The notes: generated from the letters alone by a model not told the origin. 45,712 bases of DNA from an uncultured Erythrobacter sp. (GCA_937899785.1 CALCCG010000179.1:1-45712), one strand, 5' to 3'; shown: positions 35,750 to 45,656, counted from the first letter of the stretch. Made by a program: numbers and translations.

Positions 35750-37591
35750 ATGCAAAGCAAAACATTCTCGGAAACGCTGGTTGGCTCTGACTCAGGACTG
35801 CCTGAACCGCTCAACAATGAAGCGGTCGACGCCGGTTCACCAGACACAGGACCTGCTCTGCCGCGGATGGCTGGGATCGGAGCGGCTGCGCTGGCGACGG
35901 CGGCATGCGGCGGTGGCGGCGAACAAACACCGCCAACGGCCGGGGCTCCTCCGGTTGTGGGCGCACCCCCAGCCCCTGAAGTGCTCGCGCCTCAGAACGA
36001 TGCCGAAGCCTCGCGCTTTCTTCTGCAAGCAGGCTTCGCTTCAAGTGCACCAGCGATCGCCCAGGTAAGCGACCAGGGCTATGAAGCCTGGCTTGACAGT
36101 CAGATGAGCGTGCCGAGCGATGGTACAGCGTACGATTTCTTCGAAAGTCGCGGATACAACGAAGTCGACAGCAACCGCTACTACAACATAACGCGGGTGG
36201 CCGACTACATGGTTTGGTCGCAGCTTATGTCGGGCAATAACAGCTTGCGTAAGCGCTTTGCCCTGGCGTTGTCAGAGTTCTTTGTTGTTTCGCTAAACGG
36301 CATCAACCAAGTATGGCGCAGCCAGGCGATCGGCGCATATTGGGACCTTCTCAATCAACACGCCTTCGGAAATTTTCGAGACCTGATCGAAGATATCACG
36401 CTTAACCCTGCGATGGGGACGTTTCTCAACACGCGCGGCAACCAAAAGGCGGATCCCTCCACGGGCAGGGTTCCAGATGAGAACTACGGGCGCGAGATTA
36501 TGCAGCTGTACTCGATTGGCCTGTTCGAGCTCCAACTCGATGGGACACAGCGCCTATCGGGCGGCGAGCCGATTGAGACCTACACCAACGAGGACGTGAC
36601 CGGCATTGCGAAAGTGTTCACGGGATACGACTTCGATTACACGGACATCGGTTTCACCACCGAAGTAGGCGGCACCCGGCAGATCCCCGATGCGGAGTAT
36701 GCCTTTAAGCCGATGACCGCCGACGCATCGCGTTGGCGATTTCCGCGCAACCAAGATTTCCATTCAAGCGAAGAAAAGAGTTTTCTTGGGCTGACGATCC
36801 CAGCGGGCACGAATGCTTCAGACAGCCTGACCTTGGCGCTCGATCATGTTTTCAATCATGCCAATGTCGCTCCTTTCTTTTCCAAGCAAATGATCCAACG
36901 ACTTGTCACCAGCAACCCTTCGCCCGCCTACGTCCAACGCGTCGCCTCCGTTTTTGAGAACAACGGAAGCGGCACGCGCGGCGATCTTGGAGCGGTTTAC
37001 AAGGCGATCCTGCTTGATGACGAAGCGCTTGATCCGAGCGGTGTGACGAATCCCGGATTTGGCAAACTGCGTGAGCCAATTCTGCGGTTCGTCCAGCTCG
37101 GCCGGACCTTTGGCATGCGGTCAATCAGTGGCAATTGGGCAATTCCCGACTTGGCGGACACCGCGAGCGAATTGGGCCAGTCCCCTCTAAGATCGCCATC
37201 GGTTTTCAACTTCTTTCGTCCGACTTACTTCCCAACAAATTCCGTGACATCGGACAACAACCTGCTCGCGCCGGAATTCCAAATCGTCGATGAGACGTCG
37301 GTCGCGGGGTACATCAACCTGATGGAGCGGGCCGTCAATACGACAACCTTCAACTTCTCCGATGTTGAACTCGACTACAGCGAGGAAGTCGCTATCGCCG
37401 ATGACAGCCTGGCTTTGGTTGATCGGCTCGATCTGCTGCTTACGGCAGACCAACTCTCCGCCGATGTGCGCAACACCATTCAATCCGCAATCGATTCCGT
37501 CGCCATCGGGAACGATGATGACCGGTTGCGCAGAGTTCATATCGGCGTCCTCCTGACGATGGCTTCCACCGACTACCTCATCCAAAAGTAA
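35750..37591 (+). CDS. DUF1800 family protein, probably exported
   Basis: A 613-residue protein from the ATG at 35750 (GGGTGGG ahead of it; a TTG 39 bases upstream is less likely). Residues 40-60 read AGIGAAALATAACGGGG, a lipobox-like segment after an unusually long leader, followed by a Pro-rich linker. The DUF1800 domain then runs to the end: EASRFLLQAGFASSAPAI, LRKRFALALSEFFVVS, DENYGREIMQLYSIGLFEL and FSKQMIQRLVTSNPSPAYV. The biochemical role is unknown, but it is nearly always encoded with a DUF1501 protein, here 11 bases downstream. Confidence 0.88.
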   Translation: MQSKTFSETLVGSDSGLPEPLNNEAVDAGSPDTGPALPRMAGIGAAALATAACGGGGEQTPPTAGAPPVVGAPPAPEVLAPQNDAEASRFLLQAGFASSAPAIAQVSDQGYEAWLDSQMSVPSDGTAYDFFESRGYNEVDSNRYYNITRVADYMVWSQLMSGNNSLRKRFALALSEFFVVSLNGINQVWRSQAIGAYWDLLNQHAFGNFRDLIEDITLNPAMGTFLNTRGNQKADPSTGRVPDENYGREIMQLYSIGLFELQLDGTQRLSGGEPIETYTNEDVTGIAKVFTGYDFDYTDIGFTTEVGGTRQIPDAEYAFKPMTADASRWRFPRNQDFHSSEEKSFLGLTIPAGTNASDSLTLALDHVFNHANVAPFFSKQMIQRLVTSNPSPAYVQRVASVFENNGSGTRGDLGAVYKAILLDDEALDPSGVTNPGFGKLREPILRFVQLGRTFGMRSISGNWAIPDLADTASELGQSPLRSPSVFNFFRPTYFPTNSVTSDNNLLAPEFQIVDETSVAGYINLMERAVNTTTFNFSDVELDYSEEVAIADDSLALVDRLDLLLTADQLSADVRNTIQSAIDSVAIGNDDDRLRRVHIGVLLTMASTDYLIQK

Positions 37592-37602
37592 GGGCGCAGT
37601 TC

Positions 37603-39027
37603 ATGTTCATTGGCAAGAATTCAGAGCTTTCGCGGCGCGCCTTTCTCCGGCGCTCGAGCCAGTTGGCCGCAATGGGCGCGGCTTCGTCTTATGCGATGGG
37701 CCTTGCCGGAATCGGCGAGGCGGCCGCGTTCTCTTCGGCGGGCGGATACAAGGCGCTCGTCTGCATTTTCCTTTATGGCGGGAACGACCACGGCAACACT
37801 CTGATCCCGTTCGACGCGGACAATTACGCGAGCTACTCAAGCATTCGTGGTGGCGGCGGTGCGCAAGAGGGCGGCGGCATCGCTCTGTCGCGCGCCTCGC
37901 TTGCTAACACGGTGCTCACCACACCTCAGGATCAGGCCTTGACCGACGGGATCACCTATGCGCTCGCGCCCACGATGGCGCGTATGAAGTCGCGGTTTGA
38001 TCAAGGTTCGCTTGCGCCGCTGCTCAATGTAGGGCCTCTGGTCGCGCCGATGACCCGCGCACAATTCGACAACGGATCCGTCCCGGCGCCGCCAAAACTG
38101 TTTTCACACAACGACCAGCAATCGACCTGGCAAAGCTCCCAGCCCGAGGGGGCGCTAAGCGGTTGGGGCGGCCGGATGGCCGATCTTGCGCAAAGTTCGA
38201 ACACCAACTCGATGTTTACCGCAATCAATGCGAGCGGCAACGCGGTGTTCCTCAGCGGCGAAGAAGCCCTGCCCTACCGGGTTTCGCCAAGTGGCGCGAC
38301 TCTGGTGCGCCCACTTGACCGCAATCGCCTATACAACTCAAGCGATGCGGCCAGCGCACTCGACACGATTATGCGTTCGGCATCGGGCCACGTCTTCGCT
38401 GCCGACTTCGTCGACGTTAACAATCGATCGCTTGAGTTTGGCGCCTTCATCAATGACGCGCTCGACAACTCGACTGTCAACACCGATTTTGGCTCGGAAA
38501 ACGCCCTCGCCGCCCAGTTGCGCACAGTCGCTCAGTTAATCGGTGCGCGCGGGTCTGTGGGCGTCACTCGGCAGGTTTTCCTCGTTGGCATGGGCGGGTT
38601 TGACAATCATGATGGCTTGATTGGTCAGCATGAGGGGCTCCTCTCGCAGCTCGATTTCGCGATGGACGCGTTCTATCAGGCGACGCAGGAATTGGGCGTT
38701 GCCGACCAGGTGACGACCTTCACCGCCTCAGACTTCGGCCGTACCCTCGCTTCGAACGGGGACGGCTCAGACCACGGTTGGGGCGGGCACCACTTCATCT
38801 TGGGCGGCGCAGTCAACGGTGGCCGTTTCTATGGCCGGGCGCCGCATGTATCGGTCGACACAGCCGATCAGGTCGGTCGCGGTCGTTTGCTTCCTGACAC
38901 ATCTGTCGATGAATATTCCTCGACATTGGCGCAGTGGTTTGGCGTGTCCCAGTCAGAGCTTCCCAGCGTATCGCCCAATATCGGCCGCTTCGCCTCACCG
39001 GACCTTGGTTTCATGCAGCCGAGTTAA
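37603..39027 (+). CDS. DUF1501 family protein with Tat signal
   Basis: A 474-residue exported protein. The N-terminus SRRAFLRRSSQLAAMGAASSYAMGLAG is a twin-arginine signal, so the protein folds, perhaps with a metal, before export. The mature part starts like alkaline-phosphatase/sulfatase-type folds (YKALVCIFLYGGNDHGNTLIPFD) and ends with TASDFGRTLASNGDGSDHGWGGHHFILGG, both typical of DUF1501. The substrate is unknown. It forms an operon with the DUF1800 gene. Confidence 0.9.
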   Translation: MFIGKNSELSRRAFLRRSSQLAAMGAASSYAMGLAGIGEAAAFSSAGGYKALVCIFLYGGNDHGNTLIPFDADNYASYSSIRGGGGAQEGGGIALSRASLANTVLTTPQDQALTDGITYALAPTMARMKSRFDQGSLAPLLNVGPLVAPMTRAQFDNGSVPAPPKLFSHNDQQSTWQSSQPEGALSGWGGRMADLAQSSNTNSMFTAINASGNAVFLSGEEALPYRVSPSGATLVRPLDRNRLYNSSDAASALDTIMRSASGHVFAADFVDVNNRSLEFGAFINDALDNSTVNTDFGSENALAAQLRTVAQLIGARGSVGVTRQVFLVGMGGFDNHDGLIGQHEGLLSQLDFAMDAFYQATQELGVADQVTTFTASDFGRTLASNGDGSDHGWGGHHFILGGAVNGGRFYGRAPHVSVDTADQVGRGRLLPDTSVDEYSSTLAQWFGVSQSELPSVSPNIGRFASPDLGFMQPS

Positions 39028-39036
39028 AGCGCTGGT

Positions 39037-39057
39037 TGAGGTCGTTTTTTGATCTCA
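39037..39057 (+). terminator. Possible terminator hairpin after DUF1501
   Basis: TGAGGTC pairs with GATCTCA (one G-T pair); the loop contains the T-run (GTTTTTT). It lies 9 bases after the stop. The T-run being in the loop makes it a weak call. Confidence 0.3.
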
Positions 39058-39236
39058 GAACTAGCCCATAACGCGTTGACTGCGGAGCCGGCACTGAGCC
39101 CACCGTTCGCGATCGACATAGAGCGATAGCGCATCACCCAGATCGGTTTGCGAGCACGTCAAGTTCGGTGCGGCCCTCTTGATAGGTGCAAGCGATCGGC
39201 TAAGACTGGCTTGATGCAGAGCAAGAGTGGACGGTT

Positions 39237-39446
39237 TTGAGAGTACGAACAGTCAGATGGCTGGTCGCGGCCTACATGGTGCTGTTCCTTTCGCTCACCA
39301 CCTGGCCCGGCGTCAGCGTGATCAACAGCGTCACGCCGCTTGTGTTGGGGCTCCCATTTAACCTCTTCTGCATCGCTGTCTTGATCGTTGGCGGACTTTG
39401 TATTCTTGCGGCGCTCTACGCCAGCGAGAGACGATCGAACGATTAG
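39237..39446 (+). CDS. Small DUF3311 membrane protein
   Basis: A 69-residue protein with two hydrophobic helices (WLVAAYMVLFLSLTTWPG and LFCIAVLIVGGLCILAALYA) and the DUF3311 centre VINSVTPLVLGLPFNLF. Such proteins are encoded just before sodium:solute symporters and are thought to be their small partner subunits. The start is TTG. The symporter ATG follows 3 bases after the stop. Confidence 0.8.
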   Translation: MRVRTVRWLVAAYMVLFLSLTTWPGVSVINSVTPLVLGLPFNLFCIAVLIVGGLCILAALYASERRSND

Positions 39447-39449
39447 ATA

Positions 39450-40928
39450 ATGGAACGCTGGCAGATCATTGCGCTCATCATTGCGCTTTACCTTGGCGTC
39501 ACACTGCTGATCGGCTTGTTGTCGGGTCGAAGCGCCTCAAAGAGCGTACAAGGCTATGTCGCAGGCGATCGGGACTTCGGTCTGCTGGTGATGTACTTTG
39601 TGCTAGGCGCATCGATTTTCTCGGCCTTTGCCTTTCTGGGCGGGCCCGGGTGGGCCTACAGCCGCGGAGCAGCCGCCTTCTACATACTGTGCTACGGCGT
39701 GCTGGGTATCACGCCGTACTTTTTCATTGGACCCAAGGCTGCGATGTTGGGACGACGCCACGGATACGTGACGCAAGCCCAACTTATCTGCGGCCGCTTC
39801 CCTTCCCGCGCGCTGTCCCTGATGATTGCTGCGCTAACTTTGCTCGCGTTCATACCGTACATCACCCTGCAAATGCGCGGCGCGGGCATTGTGATCGAGG
39901 CGGTTACGGAAGGACATGTGCCGCTATGGGTGGGCTCCGCCGTGGCTTATGGGACTGTCACAATCTACGTTCTGTTTTCCGGCGTGACAGCGGTTGGGTG
40001 GACCAACACATTTCAAGGCCTCTTCATGCTCACGATCGCTTGGTCCCTTGGGCTCTATCTGCCAATCTCGCTCTATGGCGGTGTCGGTGAGATGTTCACT
40101 CGCATCATGGAGGAACGCCCCGAATTGCTCTCATTGCCTGGTCTTGCGGCGTCTGGCGAACCTTGGTCCTGGGGCGGTTATTCCAGCGCGATCGTTGTAT
40201 CCGCAGTGGGGCTCATGATGTGGCCGCACCTGTTCATGAAGGCGTTCACCGCTCGATCTGACGATACGCTCAAGAAGACCGTGGTGCTGTTCCCGACTTT
40301 TCAGTTGTTCCTGATACCGGTTTTTTTGATCGGCTTTGCGGGCGTGCTCTACCCTGAAAAACCGCCCTCTTCCGATTTCATTTTGCCGTTCATGATTCTC
40401 AACGCGGACTTGCCAGCGATCGTGGTCGGCCTGTTTTGCGCGGGGGCGCTCTCGGCTTCCATGTCGACCGGAGATTCGCTTATGCACGCAGCCGCTTCGG
40501 TGGCGGTTGAGGATGGCATCCGCCCTTTCAAGTCCATGTCCGATCAATCACGGCGTCGCTTGATCCAGGGGTTTGTGTTGCTAGTCGGAGCGGTAGCCTA
40601 TGCCTTCGCAGTCACTGAGGGCGTGTCGCTCGTGGTGCTGCTGTTAACCGCCTATGGGATAATCTGCCAACTTGCGCCGCCCATCGTTGCGGCCCTCTAT
40701 TGGCAACGCGCAACGACAATCGGCGTTATCGCCGGGTTCGTTTCCGGTTCGAGCACGGCGGCCTTTTTCTTCTTGAGCGGTTATCTGGGTGCCGATCTTC
40801 GCCCCTTCGACCTGCACGAAGGGATGCTCGGCCTGCTGGTGCATATACCAGTGCTCGTAGGGGTGAGCCTGATGACGCAAAGGCAGGAACGAAGCCATGG
40901 GGAGACCGTCACCCGTGCGGCGGCTTAA
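39450..40928 (+). CDS. Sodium:solute symporter (SSS family)
   Basis: A 492-residue inner-membrane transporter with about 13 hydrophobic helices, driven by the sodium gradient. Family features: GYVAGDRDFGLLVMYFVLGASIFSAFAFLGGPGWAY near the N-terminus, and GALSASMSTGDSLMHAAASVAVEDG near residue 330, which holds the sodium-site Ser residues. It is co-translated with the DUF3311 gene. The solute cannot be named; its tail-to-tail overlap with an ArgE-like deacylase suggests an amino-acid or acylated amino-acid substrate, as inference only. Confidence 0.9.
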   Translation: MERWQIIALIIALYLGVTLLIGLLSGRSASKSVQGYVAGDRDFGLLVMYFVLGASIFSAFAFLGGPGWAYSRGAAAFYILCYGVLGITPYFFIGPKAAMLGRRHGYVTQAQLICGRFPSRALSLMIAALTLLAFIPYITLQMRGAGIVIEAVTEGHVPLWVGSAVAYGTVTIYVLFSGVTAVGWTNTFQGLFMLTIAWSLGLYLPISLYGGVGEMFTRIMEERPELLSLPGLAASGEPWSWGGYSSAIVVSAVGLMMWPHLFMKAFTARSDDTLKKTVVLFPTFQLFLIPVFLIGFAGVLYPEKPPSSDFILPFMILNADLPAIVVGLFCAGALSASMSTGDSLMHAAASVAVEDGIRPFKSMSDQSRRRLIQGFVLLVGAVAYAFAVTEGVSLVVLLLTAYGIICQLAPPIVAALYWQRATTIGVIAGFVSGSSTAAFFFLSGYLGADLRPFDLHEGMLGLLVHIPVLVGVSLMTQRQERSHGETVTRAAA

Positions 40929-42082
40929 TCGCTTAAATGGTGGATCAGATTACGCATAAAACGCGTGCCTTGTGCAACTTGGCTGAGCGTGATGAATTCG
41001 TTGGGTTGATGGGCCTGATCGATCGAGCCGGGACCACAGATCACGGTTGAAAATCCGGCCTCCTGAAATTGGCCGGCCTCTGCCGCGTACGACACGGAGT
41101 GACGTCCGTTGGCTCCCGTCAGCTTATGCGCCAGTTCCGCCGCCGGACTGGCGGTTTCGGGCATAAGCGGTGGACCATTGGCCAGGGTTTGTGTCGCAAT
41201 TCGGCATTGTGGAGCGATAGCCTGCATCTCAGCGAGAACCATTGACGTTTCCATGTCGAACTCTTCGCGGATGGCATCGACACTGTCTCCGGGAACCGTC
41301 CTCACATCCCAGGTAAAGCCGCAACGGCGCGCTAGGATGTTGGCCGCTGTACCTCCTTCGATCACGCCGACAGACATGGTCGTGTAGGCTGGAGTAAAGG
41401 GCGAAGCCTCTGACGCGTCGCGCCGTCTGCGTTCGGTCATCTCAGCGATCTTCGCTATAAGCCGCCCAGCCGCCATGATCGCGCTGGCCCCGCGATGGGG
41501 CTGGCTCGAATGGGCTTCGTGTCCTGTTATCTCGGTGCGGAAGACCGCGATGCCCTTCTGGCCATCGACCACCTGCATGTCCGTTGGTTCACCGACAATC
41601 ACAGCGGCGGGTTTGGGCACAAGATCCCTAATCTCGCGGATCATTGCTGGCGCGCCCAAAAGCCCCACCTCCTCATCATAGCTGAGCGCGAAATGGATCG
41701 GCCGGCTGAGGCCCGCTGCAAGCATGTCGGGCAAAAGCGAAAGACCAATAGCGGAGAAGCTTTTCATATCGGCGGTGCCGCGACCAAAGAGCTTATCGTT
41801 CTTCTCGACCACGATCCAAGGATCCGTATCCCATGGCTGGCCATCCACAGGCACAACATCGGTATGACCCGACAGAACGACGCCGCCCTCGACCGCCGGT
41901 CCGACCGAAAAATAGAGGTTCGCTTTGTCGCCATCACTATTGGAGACGCGGGTCGAACGGACACCATGCTCCGCCAGATAACCTTCGACGTCTTCGACTA
42001 GGCTAAGGTTGGAGTTGCGCGATGTGGTGTCGTGTCGCACTAGCCGAGCGATCCACTCAATCTGCGGCTGAAGATCAGACAT
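40925..42082 (-). CDS. argE: ArgE/M20-family deacylase (acetylornithine deacetylase-like)
   Basis: A 385-residue zinc hydrolase of the ArgE/DapE/M20 type that removes the acyl group from N-acetylornithine or related N-acyl amino acids. Metal and catalytic motifs: SGHTDVVPVDG, GRGTADMKSF, YDEEVGLLGA, GEPTDMQ and GPGSIDQAHQPNEF near the end. GGAGG lies 11 bases before the ATG. It follows the sulfatase gene on the same strand after 38 bases and overlaps the symporter tail by 4 bases. Placement beside a sulfatase and a transporter rather than arginine genes leaves open a catabolic substrate. Confidence 0.88.
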   Translation of the reverse strand: MSDLQPQIEWIARLVRHDTTSRNSNLSLVEDVEGYLAEHGVRSTRVSNSDGDKANLYFSVGPAVEGGVVLSGHTDVVPVDGQPWDTDPWIVVEKNDKLFGRGTADMKSFSAIGLSLLPDMLAAGLSRPIHFALSYDEEVGLLGAPAMIREIRDLVPKPAAVIVGEPTDMQVVDGQKGIAVFRTEITGHEAHSSQPHRGASAIMAAGRLIAKIAEMTERRRRDASEASPFTPAYTTMSVGVIEGGTAANILARRCGFTWDVRTVPGDSVDAIREEFDMETSMVLAEMQAIAPQCRIATQTLANGPPLMPETASPAAELAHKLTGANGRHSVSYAAEAGQFQEAGFSTVICGPGSIDQAHQPNEFITLSQVAQGTRFMRNLIHHLSD

Positions 42083-42120
42083 TTGGTATATTTCCTCCGA
42101 GCTTGGCCGCTCTTGATCCG

Positions 42121-43542
42121 TCAGTTCGAACGGAGCGGCGTGCCCTCGATCGCTGCAAAGAAGGCTTCCAAGTCCAGGCTCATTCCTTTGGCGAGTGCTG
42201 GCTTCTCATGAATCTTGTTGTTGTGCTCAAAGGGATCATCCAGGAGATTGTAAAGGGCAATCGGATAGCGTGCGCGGTCAGCAAGCAACTTCCAAGGACC
42301 CCTGCGCATTGCGTAATTTGCGCCCTCAGGCCGGGGCAGCGCCCAATAGAGCGAACGGACTGGATCATCGTTCTTGCCAAGTATCTGCGGCATCACGTCG
42401 ATGCCATCAATTGCGCGGTCCGTTGGCACCGGGATACCAGCAAGGCCAAGCAGGGTCGGCATGATATCGTAGCCGTGAACAACAACATCTGAAACAGAGT
42501 TAGGAGTTATCGTGCCTGGATAGCGAATGATGCCCGGCACGCGAATGCCTCCTTCGAACAAGTCCCCCTTTCGCCCGCGAAAGCCACCCGTCTGGCCATA
42601 CAAATTGGTTTCCCACCATTGGCGCCAGTCGGTTGTCACGGGTCCATTGTCGCTCACCACGAGGATGATCGTGTCGTCCGCCATTTGAGCTTCATCAAGG
42701 TGCTGCATCAGGCGGCCAATCTGATCATCGAGATGCGATATGTTGGCGTAGTACTCGCCAGGGCCCCTTGCCTCGAGGCCGTCAGGCGGCTCGGGGAGGC
42801 CGTTGGGAAAAGGGACGGGTTCTCCTGAAGTGAAGCGCTTGTATCGTTCGAGGAAGGATGCAGGGCTAGCGATTGTGCCGTGCGGTTCGACGAATGGCAG
42901 GTAGAGAAAGAAAGGAGCCTGCGTGGTGCGCCGGTCATCAAGCCACCCAATCGCGTCGCTTACTACAAGCTCGGCCGCGTATCCGTCCAACTCACCCAAG
43001 GGCACGCCGTTGCGATAGAAATTGATGGGGTTTCTTTGATGCGGAAGCGCATAGGCGTGCAGGACAAAGGAGTACTCAAAGCCGTGATCATCGGGCTGCG
43101 CGTGCGCAACCACATCCAAGCCTCCGTTCAGGTGCCATTTGCCGATGACGGCCGTTTCGTATCCGGCCGTCTTGAGCAAGCTCGCCAGGGTCAGTTCCCC
43201 TGGATCCAACTGCACGTTCTGACCTTTGGGTATCCAGCTCTTTATACCAGTGCGATAGGGCATGCGACCAGTCAGAAGCGAAGCTCTCGATGGTGAGCAC
43301 AGTGGAGAGGCAGCGTAGAAGGAGGTCAAACGAACGCCCTGCCCGGCCAGCCGATCAAGATGAGGGGTTTCGATGGCCCAATGCCCATACGAAGCCAGAT
43401 CGCCGTAGCCAAGATCGTCAGCCAGAATTAGCACTATGTTGGGCCGTGTGGGTTCGCTTGTCGGCCCTCTTGCGACAGCCTTTGTGGGCCCAATCGGAAG
43501 CGCGGCCATCGCAAACGCGAGCATCAAGAGCCACTTCGTCAT
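42121..43542 (-). CDS. Secreted sulfatase (type I, formylglycine)
   Basis: A 473-residue exported aryl-sulfatase-family enzyme hydrolysing a sulfate ester. I chose the ATG at 43542 because it gives a clean signal peptide (MTKWLLMLAFAMAALPIGPTKAVA) and AAGGTGG lies ahead; the open frame extends 38 codons further without signal features. Active site: metal Asp42/Asp43 in ILADDLGYGDL and CSPSR with Cys82, the residue matured to formylglycine. IGKWHLNGG, VVSDNGPVTT and KGDLFEGGIRVPGI complete the family pattern. An activating enzyme is not in the window. The substrate is likely a marine sulfated compound, as inference. Confidence 0.92.
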   Translation of the reverse strand: MTKWLLMLAFAMAALPIGPTKAVARGPTSEPTRPNIVLILADDLGYGDLASYGHWAIETPHLDRLAGQGVRLTSFYAASPLCSPSRASLLTGRMPYRTGIKSWIPKGQNVQLDPGELTLASLLKTAGYETAVIGKWHLNGGLDVVAHAQPDDHGFEYSFVLHAYALPHQRNPINFYRNGVPLGELDGYAAELVVSDAIGWLDDRRTTQAPFFLYLPFVEPHGTIASPASFLERYKRFTSGEPVPFPNGLPEPPDGLEARGPGEYYANISHLDDQIGRLMQHLDEAQMADDTIILVVSDNGPVTTDWRQWWETNLYGQTGGFRGRKGDLFEGGIRVPGIIRYPGTITPNSVSDVVVHGYDIMPTLLGLAGIPVPTDRAIDGIDVMPQILGKNDDPVRSLYWALPRPEGANYAMRRGPWKLLADRARYPIALYNLLDDPFEHNNKIHEKPALAKGMSLDLEAFFAAIEGTPLRSN

Positions 43543-43850
43543 TACGCTTGCCACCTTTTGCCCCCCGATTGCCTTGGCACACCGCCCATGGCTGAACCAT
43601 TCGACCGCAACCGCTCTGCGAAGAGCAGTGTGTTTGTTATAAAGACTTTGGCGCAATACGCGACCAACTCGTCAGAGAACTTGCCAGAACTGGCCTGGCT
43701 TTAGCGCCGCCCAAAGCGACACTCTATCCTGAAAGCGAAGCGCCTGTCGCTCATCAAAGAGTTCCATCGAAGAACTGGGTCTATCGGTCCGCGGTTGCCC
43801 AGCAGGCACGCCCGGTCCGGCCACAAGGTTTAGCAACACCTTTGCCGAAC
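43543..43850. other. Intergenic region, nothing recognised
   Basis: About 308 bases between the PP-loop gene stop and the sulfatase start. No convincing gene, RNA or long repeat. The sulfatase promoter should lie in its left half. Confidence 0.4.
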
Positions 43851-44711
43851 TCAGAGACGGTCTCCTTTTTGGTCAGGCGGAATAAGAAGGGTGTGAAACT
43901 CCCCGTTTTCTCCAAATGGATCGACGCTCTCGGGCAGAATATCTATGAGCTTACGATCAAATCGGTCGCCAACCGAAACGCCTGGAATCTCGGAAGAAAG
44001 CGCGCTGATGGAGCAAACGGCTCCGGAGGCCTCAAGATCGGTCAGGAGCGCTTGGTAGTCAGCCTGCCATAAGGGAAACGACAGTCGCAGCGCAGCGGTG
44101 CGCTTATCCCTGGCAAAGGCATCCTCGCGCCACTTCCGGATATGGTCCAGATGAAGGTCGCCGAAGGCCAGCGTGGCGCAATTTGGGACCAGTTCGAGCG
44201 CGGGGGCGAGCTGATCCAAATAGGCTGCACCTTCATGCAAAGGTACACCGATCAGCGGGGCTGAGAGGCGTTCAGCCTGCTCGACCACCCGCTCAATGTA
44301 AACCTCCTGATGCGCGATGATCCGGCTGCGTGCATCAAATGTGGTGATCAAGACAATGTTGTCGGGCTCGGCCCGTTGCAACGCGCGAAGGGCTAGAAAG
44401 CTGTCCTTGCCCCCGCTCCAAAAGAGCACCGTGCACGGCTCTTTAGGCGCCGGTCGCGCAGCGGTAAGCCAAGCGGCCTGCTGCACGCGCTTCGATCGGG
44501 CGGCCAGCGGCACGCTCTCATGGCCAAACGGACAATGCCGGCAGCCAGCGCCACAACACCGTTCGCGCTCAAGAAGACCCAGTCTTGTAAAAACGGTATA
44601 GCCGGTTTCAGGGTCGGCGTATGTCGGTTCGCCGCGCCCACAGGCAGCCTCGTGCGTTTCCCAGCAATCGGGCTGAGACAAGGTCGGTTTGGCTCCATTG
44701 TCGGCAGGCAC
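43851..44711 (-). CDS. Dph6-like PP-loop ATPase with N-terminal Cys-rich module
   Basis: A 286-residue protein from a GTG start. Residues 15-66 form a DUF5522-like module with four close cysteines (ERCCGAGCRHCPFGHE; Cys52, 53, 57, 60), a probable metal or iron-sulfur site. Residues 93-286 are an ATP-pyrophosphatase domain: FWSGGKDSFLALRA (PP-loop 99-104), LAFGDLHLDHIRKWRE and the hallmark SVDPFGENGEFHTL of diphthine-ammonia-ligase-type proteins. Bacteria lack diphthamide, so the substrate must be different; adenylation of an unknown carboxylate is the family expectation. The two modules are fused in one chain here. Confidence 0.85.
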   Translation of the reverse strand: MPADNGAKPTLSQPDCWETHEAACGRGEPTYADPETGYTVFTRLGLLERERCCGAGCRHCPFGHESVPLAARSKRVQQAAWLTAARPAPKEPCTVLFWSGGKDSFLALRALQRAEPDNIVLITTFDARSRIIAHQEVYIERVVEQAERLSAPLIGVPLHEGAAYLDQLAPALELVPNCATLAFGDLHLDHIRKWREDAFARDKRTAALRLSFPLWQADYQALLTDLEASGAVCSISALSSEIPGVSVGDRFDRKLIDILPESVDPFGENGEFHTLLIPPDQKGDRL

Positions 44712-45008
44712 AGAACGCCGCCTAGCACGCGCCTCGCTGTCCGTCGACGGCGGCGGAAGTCGGAGATGGATGTTCCATCATCGTAGCGCGGAAGCGCTGT
44801 CTATCCGCAGGTGCGGAAACAGGCATAAATCCGTTACGAAAATCCGGTGTGAGACCTTCGTGCTATTTGCACTGATCCGGCAAAGGGCGGCCATGAAACA
44901 AAGCTTAACACGCCCGGCGAATGGGAAACGGTGTTCGCCAAGACCTCCCGCTTGTCCATAAGTGCGGCAGCGCCGTGGCTAAACAGTGCAGCAAGCGGAG
45001 GCCCAGGC
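44712..45008. other. Intergenic region, nothing recognised
   Basis: 297 bases between the TetR gene stop and the PP-loop gene start. I see no gene, tRNA or strong symmetric element. Confidence 0.4.
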
Positions 45009-45656
45009 CTATAGGCCAGGCGCGCGATCGATAATGTCGTCGACCAGTTCCTTTATCGCGGCAACGGTGGCGGCTGGCGACAAGTCTTCATCCTGGCGCA
45101 AAAACCGCCAGGTGTCGAAGTTCGTAGCGATTAGCAGTGCGCGGCCTTGTCGGGTGTTGATCTTCAGGTGATTGGGCAGGATCGAATTTAAGGTTTGTTT
45201 TTCGCGCGCTATGGAGCGGCGGTAGTTTTCTCGGACAAAATCTGAGGTGTAGCGCGCGGTCTGGCTTGACACCCGGAAGACCACGATCGCCTCGTTCACT
45301 GAAGCGCGCCGCTCGATCAGTTCATAGAGCCGCTCGCGCCAGTGCTCGCTTTCGAACGGGCTTGTCAGCGCTGAGTTGTAGGCGCGCACGAGCCAATGGT
45401 CGATCTCGCGGAAGATGCTCTCTTTGTCTTCAAACAGGCGATAGACCGAGCGCAGCGCGATCCCCGCGCGCTTCGCGACACTGGCCGCGCTAGGGTTCGG
45501 ATCGCCCTGCGCGATGAGTTCGACCATCGCTTCAATGATCCGAGAACGGCTCGCGATGCTTCGCGCGCGGCGGCCGTCGGCTTCGGGCTTATCAAGAGCC
45601 ATAGCGTCTTTGATGGCCGCTGCGGCGTCCGGCCTTGTATCGGGCTTCGTCGTCAC
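45009..45656 (-). CDS. TetR-family transcriptional regulator
   Basis: A 215-residue TetR-type protein. HTH: RSRIIEAMVELIAQGDPNPSAASVAKRAGIALRSVYRLFEDKESIF in pieces, followed by a helical ligand domain. The start is GTG at 45656; an ATG at 45602 (MALDKPEADG) is possible and would remove 18 residues before the HTH. An inverted repeat at 45670-45697, just ahead of the start, is a candidate operator, so it probably regulates itself and whatever lies beyond the window. Confidence 0.88.
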   Translation of the reverse strand: MTTKPDTRPDAAAAIKDAMALDKPEADGRRARSIASRSRIIEAMVELIAQGDPNPSAASVAKRAGIALRSVYRLFEDKESIFREIDHWLVRAYNSALTSPFESEHWRERLYELIERRASVNEAIVVFRVSSQTARYTSDFVRENYRRSIAREKQTLNSILPNHLKINTRQGRALLIATNFDTWRFLRQDEDLSPAATVAAIKELVDDIIDRAPGL

